From: Whitmania pigra
Taxonomy: Eukaryota; Annelida; Clitellata; Hirudinida; Haemopidae
Length of the DNA stretch: 64,000 bases
Direction of reading: 5' to 3'
NCBI GenBank assembly: GCA_021613335.1
Contig: JAJTWR010000044.1
Span: 4,047,501 to 4,111,500, forward strand
In this document: in pieces, positions 58,134-64,000 of the stretch
Layout of the letters: every line of letters starts with the position of its first letter
Numbering within the stretch: position 1 is the stretch's first letter
Program-made: the position numbers and the translations under genes
The notes under the pieces: model-generated
What the model saw: only the letters and a program-made list of their open reading frames with translations
Told to the model about the DNA's origin: nothing
The model's database searches: none

Positions 58134-58617
58134 CGTTTCAAGCCGCCCCGCGGAGCACTAGATAATTTAGTCAGTTATAAAGCTTGTTAACTGCATACGA
58201 GCAAAGGGACTTCAGCACCGTCAGTTCATTGCATTTCTGGAGGAAACCGACGCAGACCACCACTTGCTTTACCAGTCTCGTGTCCGCTGGTTGAGTTTGG
58301 GCACAGTCTTTAAAGGAGTGTGGGATCTTAAAGAAGTGATTGATACATTTTTGGAGTTAAAGGGGAAGTCTGATGATTTTCCAGAGCTGATCGACAAGAA
58401 TTGGCTGTGTGACTTTGCGTTTGCTGTTGACATTTTTTCTCATATGAATGAGCTTAACGTTAAGCTACAGGGAAAAGACCTGTATGTGCACGACATGTAT
58501 AGTAATGTAAATGCCTTCAAAGCCAAGTTGACCTTTTTTTCTAGGCAAATTTCAAAGAAAATCTTCTCTCATTTTCCCACACTAGCCACACAGGAAAAGA
58601 CCATCCAAAATGTGAAT
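58134..58617 (+). pseudogene. hAT (GTF2IRD2-like) fragment, copy 3
   Basis: The plus strand encodes LYQSRVRWLSLGTVFKGVW, WDLKEVIDTFLELKGKSDDF and FSRQISKKIFSHFPTLATQE, matching copies 1 and 2 almost exactly. It starts inside the terminal GC-rich block and stops at AATGTGAAT, so both ends are truncated. It preserves the uninterrupted site of the insertion seen in copy 2. Confidence 0.92.
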
Positions 58618-58980
58618 CATCATCAGAATAAAATTTGCATCATTTAGAAAGTCTTAAAAATTAGTAAACCTTTTCACTGACAAAGTGAAAGGGTATTTGT
58701 AATATATTATCATACTAATATTAAAATAAATACCATAAAGCAAGAGAGTATCTCATTTTCCATGAATTTCAATGGAGAGACTCTTTATATAGAAAATGCA
58801 GTGTGATGTTTGCAAGTTTTTAATAATGAAAAACCATTCAATAATTACCCACTATTTTAAGCGTGTCTGCTGCCATGGGGTATTCTTCTACATTCTATGA
58901 AACTTTTTGTTGTTGAAAATTTGTTGGCATTTCACTCTTCTAAAAATATATTATATCTTTAAGAATAATTCATTCCCATC

Positions 58981-61439
58981 ATGTCTCAGGAGAATCAAAT
59001 GTTTGAAATTGAAGCAACGGTTGTATCTGGACTGGAGGAAGTTGCTAGAGAAGAAGTTGAGAAGGTGTTAAAGGCTCAAATTTATGAGGTGAAACAAGGA
59101 CGAGTCAATTTCCTGTTGCACAACATGAGAGAGGTACATTTTGAAATTGCAATTTTTGAATTTCAATTTCCTCACTTTTGGCAAGCCAAGTGTGTATCAT
59201 TTATTTAAATCAGTAAGAAAGCTATATTATTGATTAGAATTAGAAATATGTCACCTATGCAACAAGATTTAGGCTTAAATAATTATTTATTTATTTATCT
59301 ATTTATCTGGTCGAAGGGCTAGTAGCCACAAATACAACCAGCGTCATCAAAATTGAAAGACAGTCAACAGTTATGCGAGTTAAAGCAAAGTTCATAGATT
59401 AGTCAGTAATTGACAAATATTGTGAAAAATCAATGTTGAGGAGTAATGATTTAAATCGAGTAAAGTGTTGGCAGATACCACCTTTTCTGGTACGGAGTTC
59501 AAGGCAGCAACAAACATTTCTAGCTGTATTAACCGAGCACTTATCTGCAAGTAACTTAATACTATGTTCCCTTCGATTATATTCTGAAAATTGAACAAAA
59601 CTTAAAAGATCACTTTTCACAAGACCAATTAGTAATTTAAACAAAAAGCAAAAATCGGAAATTAAAGGGCGATGTTCAAGTGATCCGAGCCCTGGAATCT
59701 TAAGTCTTGCTGAGTATTGTTGGTGTCGAAGGCTAGGAATTGCTTTTGTGAATCTTCTATAGACTCACTCGATTTTTTTTAGCAAGATATTTGAAGTGGG
59801 GATTCCATACTGGGAAACAATATTCCAGTAGTGGTCGAACATACATTGTGAATGCTTTGGCATAATAATGTGAACAAAAATGTTTTTTTTAAAAGTGATT
59901 TATTGATTTCTAAATATCTAAAAAGTTATGCAATAGAAACATTCTTTATCTATATAAATTTTTATTTAAAGGCATTAAATCTCAGGAGTGTGGACAACAT
60001 GCACTTGATTGTACATAGATCCAAACATATTGAATTTCCACAGAGTCTAGTTTGAGATTTTTTTAAATATGTATTGTTGATGCTTTGGTTTGGCAGCACT
60101 CTGTTTTTTTTTATCAGGATGATTGTATGACAATCTTGAAAGGTATGGTAAAGGAAGTTAATTGGAAAGAAGCATTGCAGACGTGGAGAGACTTTGTGTC
60201 AGAGGAAAACCAAACTGGGATAAGTGATGTTCCTTCTTATAGAGTGACTTGCAAGAGAATTGGGGACCATTGCTTTGAATCTCCTCATGCAGCTACCCAT
60301 TTTGGGGGTGCAGTAAATGATCATGTTGGATGGAGAGTTGATCTCAGTAAATTTGATGTGGAGGTGATGTTGATGATCATCCACAATGAAGTGAAGGTGG
60401 GCATTGCTCTTACTAAAGAAAGCCTACACCGACGTAACATTGTGAACTTTGGTCAAACAACACTCAAGCCAACTATTGCTCACGGAATTTTGTGGTTGTT
60501 ATTTTTAATTCTTCGCATCTTAATAAAAATTAAGAAATTGCAATTAACACACAGGCACTGCAAGATTGAACCAGGAGATATTGTATGTGATCCTTTATGT
60601 GGGTCTGGAAGTATTCCTTTGGAGGTATGTTTGTTTTCAAAAAATTATAATATTATAAAGTTTCTTTCTAAGTTTATCTCAAACCTAATCACATCCATGC
60701 AGAGCGTTGCTTCTCATCAAGGTACATTCAACCTGTGTGGAGATATTAGTTCTAGGCTGGTCGATAGAACACTCGACAATTGGAAAAGTTTCATTGACAA
60801 GGGAAATGGAAGGTTTGGATGGTTTAAAAATTACCAAGTAGTTAATAAAAGTTGAATAAATTTTGTTTTAAGGAATTCGCAAGGAATCAACATTTTGAGG
60901 TGGAATTCTTGTCACCTTCCCCTAAAAGATAATTCTATTGATGTCATTGCCTCAGACCTTGTAAGTCAAATATATTTTTAATGGTTATAACTCTGTTCTT
61001 AAATTGATTCTATTTCTTTTTGTTATTTAAATGAAGCCCTTTGGAAAAAGGTAAGTTTTCATTGTATTAAAGGATACATAATTATATAACTAGTTGGTAA
61101 ATTTATTAAATCATCGTAGAGTGGGTTCAAGAAAAGATAATTGGGATTTGTATCCAAAACTTCTGAGTGAATTTGCAAGGGTGACCAGGAGGTCATCTGG
61201 AAGAGCATGTCTTTTAACCCAAGATAAAAAATGTATTATTAAAGTGAGTCATGTGTTATGAATTGTAAACTTGATATTTAATACTTGTACAAGGAGTGGA
61301 TGAATCTTAACAGAGCCTTGCAAAAGTCAGTTCTTTATGGAAAAGGGGTCCCACAACCACCATCAACATAGGAGGCCTCATTGCGCACATATATGTTTTA
61401 TATCGTACGCCGCTAGAATTTCAAAGGCCAAAGTTATAG
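58981..61439 (+). CDS. THUMPD3: THUMPD3-like tRNA (guanine-N2) methyltransferase
   Basis: Nine exons: 58981-59133, 59972-60049, 60118-60494, 60555-60624, 60703-60812, 60873-60960, 61037-61050, 61120-61243 and 61314-61439 (TAG), 379 residues (human about 507). The N-terminus FEIEATVVSGLEEVAREEVE and DVPSYRVTCKRIGDHCFESP form the THUMP region. The Rossmann methyltransferase has GIALTKESLHRRNIVNFGQT, VCDPLCGSGSIPLE (SAM motif I) and the catalytic DLPFGKRVGSRKDNWDLYPK. The end LWKRGPTTTINIGGLIAHIY matches the family. In vertebrates THUMPD3 acts with TRMT112 to make m2G6 in tRNAs. The protein is shorter than the human one, mostly in the linker between the domains. The DLPFG motif is split by introns around a 14-nt exon. 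Confidence 0.92.
59284..59880 (-). pseudogene. CR1-like LINE 3' end in a THUMPD3 intron
   Basis: The minus strand encodes AFTMYVRPLLEYCFPVWNPH and, further on, RREHSIKLLADKCSVNT and KSLLLNIDFSQYL, the C-terminal part of CR1/Rex1-type reverse transcriptase proteins. It ends in an ATTT repeat tail at 59284-59310, as expected for the 3' end of such LINEs. Several stops are present. Confidence 0.85.
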
Positions 61440-61445
61440 TTGAAC

Positions 61446-61451
61446 AATAAA
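61446..61451 (+). terminator. Poly(A) signal of the THUMPD3-like gene
   Basis: AATAAA lies 7 bp after the stop codon. Confidence 0.55.
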
Positions 61452-61740
61452 GATTTATTGGATTGGATTACTTGAACAAAATTCGATAGTAGCGTTTTAT
61501 GCAATGTAGAAATACAGGTCTGAGCTTTTGAAAGTATTTTATTCGAAGTCTATCTAGATGAGCTTGTTTCAATCAAACACGGTTTATTGGTTATCACAGT
61601 TGCTATTCGAAACAGTTGCTATCGTTGTACCAGTATTGAGCCTCATAGAAAGACAAACATTTCAAGTAATGTTTGCAACAAATTTTCGGGAAAAACTGAG
61701 CAAAGACTCGAATCGCGTGGTTTGTCACATGTCAAGTGAC

Positions 61741-63195
61741 TCAACGCGTCGCAAGAAGGACCACGTACACAGTGAAAGGCAAATGCGCGAGATGTGGTTT
61801 ACTGGTGGAAGAGGGAATGGGTACAAAGTAAAATTCAGTCACTTCCGGTGGAAGGGTACATTTGCTAGCAACGGTGCCCCGTGACTGGTGAACAATGGGC
61901 TCGATGTACGTCTGCCTAAATTCTTCTGACCCGTCTTCGCCGCAATGGTTGCTGATTCTGTTTCTCATGATGTTCAGGAAGCAACGCATTATGCTTGTTA
62001 CAATTCTTAAAAAAAAAGTTCACATTTGAAGACTACATTTCATTCCATCGCTGGCTTACCTGCATGCGTGGCTGTATTGCCGCTCCAGAATATAAGATCG
62101 GAATTTAGAGTCGAAGGCTTCGGAGCAGGTTTGAGTAGAGATGAATTCCTTCAGGAAGCAGCTGGTCATAGGCTCCAACTCTGAAAAATTCAGCCAGTAA
62201 TTGTTAGACCCATTACACATAAGTTGTCTGACTGCCTAAATGGCGTTCTCAAGCGGAGGCGCCTGGGCCATCCACAAATGCAGATGGGGATTTTGGGACA
62301 TAAGGCACAGAGGCATCCAATGATGCCGTTCCGGCAATATTTTATTTTGCTAGTCAGTCTCGAAAGTTGAAAAAATCGAAACCTTATTCATTAAGATAGA
62401 AAATTTCAAACATTTAGCTCCATTTGCTGCCCTTACGCAAATGACAATACTGTTTAAAACACCTGAGCAACTTTTATGGGGTCAAATTTCTCGAAAACCG
62501 ACTTTAGTGACTTTAAGAAAAATTATTAGGCAAGTTTTTAAAAAATTAAAAAAAGTTAGCTATTTAACAATTTTTCAGATGGCCTTGTTGGAAATTGGTA
62601 TGGTATGGAAATAGAAAAAGTGTGCAAAATATACCATTAGGCTTCATAAAATTATTAAAAGTTAAACAAAAGTTGGTCAAGGAAGAAGTTTAAATCTAGC
62701 CTCTGGGAGTTCTGCTGGCACAAGGTGACGAGTACACATAGTACCTTGATAGATGAGACTTAATCACATCCACGGCTGTACTGTCAGATTTGCAACTGTG
62801 AATGAGTCTCTGATAACAAGCTTTGGTGGATTCCCATGCCCTGATACATAAATTACAAGACACTGCCTTAATTTAGAATTTCAAAGTAGATAAATGCGAT
62901 AAGGAAATGTTAACGAGGAAAGTCTTACATGCAGGTCTTGTTGATTTTATGTGAATTGAAGCTATCGCCGTGTTGGAGGTGATGAACAAGATGTTTTGAA
63001 CAATCTCTTGATGGTTCGTCCCAATATGCCTCTGGACAATGGGAGTCAGCAAGTTTTGAGCATTTAACTGAAATTATCGATGCAATACAGCGTCATATAA
63101 AATGTCTTTTCAAATCAAATGAAATTATCATATTACTCACCAGATATTGCGGCCATTCCGAGTAGTAGAAGACTACATTTCAAAGCGATAAGCAT
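61741..63195 (-). CDS. Secreted cysteine-rich protein of unknown family
   Basis: The minus-strand model has exons 63195-63141, 63067-62929, 62840-about 62745, 62180-62060 and 62005-61741 (TGA). The first encodes a signal peptide (MLIALKCSLLLLGMAAIS). Then come VKCSKLADSHCPEAYWDEPS, ESTKACYQRLIHSCKSDSTA, EPMTSCFLKEFISTQTCSEA, QYSHACR and IVTSIMRCFLNIMRNRISNH. Cysteines recur in C-x(5-7)-C pairs between amphipathic-looking helices. Splices 1, 2 and 4 keep phase; the join between exons 3 and 4 is not settled, and exon 3 could instead run to a TAG at 62696-62698. I do not recognise the family. It could be a secreted four-helix, disulfide-linked protein; no function is claimed. Confidence 0.6.
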
Positions 63196-64000
63196 TTTAA
63201 CATCATATTCGATCTTTCGTTTGTGACAACCATGCTTTTACAATTCAGTTTGAATCGTTCAAATGCATTTCTTCCACGACTTATAAAAATTCCTTCTGAA
63301 CACGTGAGATTATATTGTCACATTTCTCGTCTGTTATCGCAAAAATTTCAATTGACTACAAATTGTGCTTTCTTGAAATTCTTGACAAATTAGATACTAT
63401 TTTGATTCCACACACTGCTATATGCTAATTAAATGCTGGGAAATAACAAGCATGCGCATAAGACGATGGAAGCCCAGGCAGCATTAGCAACCACCCGAAG
63501 CTCCTGAGGAGGCCATCATAGGACAGACTGCATGCTCCCCTCAGCCTTATTGACGTGCATATTAACGCTTGTTTATGCGGGCCTTTCGTGCACATTATTA
63601 TAGTCCACATCTCCATGCTGGTCACAAACTGCTAAGATTAATGATCTGACATTCTTTTTGTCTCTAAATCTACTTTCCTATCTTTCCAGCAGCTTAATAG
63701 TCCCATGCTGGCAGCAAGACTACAGGCGAGCAACGTGGATGGTTAGGCGCTTACAGCGGTGTCGCAAATTAGTTCAATTATACCTGAATAAAACACGCCA
63801 TAAAATGTTTACGTGCTTCTTGCCATGAAGTATATACGTTGATAAAGTTTCTTCTGCACATGCCACATATCATTTTACTCTGATTATGGTTAGATCCGTC
63901 TAGAATCGGAAAAGATATGCAGCTCTAAGTTGAGGCAATAACTCTTTCCACCCTTACCTACCTAGAAAAATTTAAATGAATCCCACAAAAATCGCGCTAT
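63196..64000. other. Intergenic, upstream of the secreted protein gene
   Basis: No gene is recognised. It should contain the promoter of the minus-strand gene starting at 63195. Confidence 0.5.

Overview
This window is nuclear DNA of an invertebrate animal whose genes are intron-dense. Coding exons are mostly 30-300 bp with GT-AG boundaries, introns are often only 50-150 bp, and the gene content is purely metazoan (fibulin, VAC14, a transmembrane collagen-olfactomedin protein, TPPP, a pentameric ligand-gated channel, Pellino). The phylum cannot be fixed from this sequence alone. Gene models below were built by joining exons at consensus splice sites and checking that reading phase is kept; all functions rest on recognised protein families, with no database search.

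Layout. 1-1.1 kb: an unknown element ended by a perfect 17-bp inverted repeat, inside an intron. 1.16-4.16 kb: the 3' half of a fibulin-like gene (+). 5.9-7.5 kb: a dead Tc1 transposon. 7.8-10.6 kb: a three-layer nest of transposons. 11.7-16.4 kb: VAC14 (+), meeting a collagen/olfactomedin membrane protein (-, 16.5-18.2 kb) tail to tail with 24 bp between stop codons. 18.2-20.9 kb: repeats. 20.9-21.7 kb: TPPP/p25alpha (-). 22.4-24.9 kb: a pentameric ligand-gated channel without Cys-loop cysteines (+). 26.1-29.1 kb: Pellino (-). 29.1-33.1 kb: repeats. 33.1-33.7 kb: RRP46/EXOSC5 (+, uninterrupted). 36.5-40.5 kb: a 21-exon SAP + RRM + Gly/Arg-rich protein (+). 41.4-44.7 kb: MTAP (+). 45-58.6 kb: an accessory block of nested mobile elements (LINEs, hATs, foldback elements, SINEs). 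59.0-61.4 kb: THUMPD3-like tRNA methyltransferase (+). 61.7-63.2 kb: a secreted cysteine-rich protein of unknown family (-).

The host genes do not form a pathway; they are ordinary independently transcribed genes. The novelty lies in the mobile DNA and a few proteins. The best candidate for something undescribed is a family of short foldback elements that make 9-bp target duplications and whose arms are arrays of a 14/16-bp unit; four copies are here, one with expanded arms. Next come the cysteine-less channel with a stop-free 60-nt intron in its M2-M3 loop, a Tc1 remnant rebuilt as a palindrome, a hAT element sitting in a LINE with an exact 8-bp target duplication, and the orphan secreted protein.
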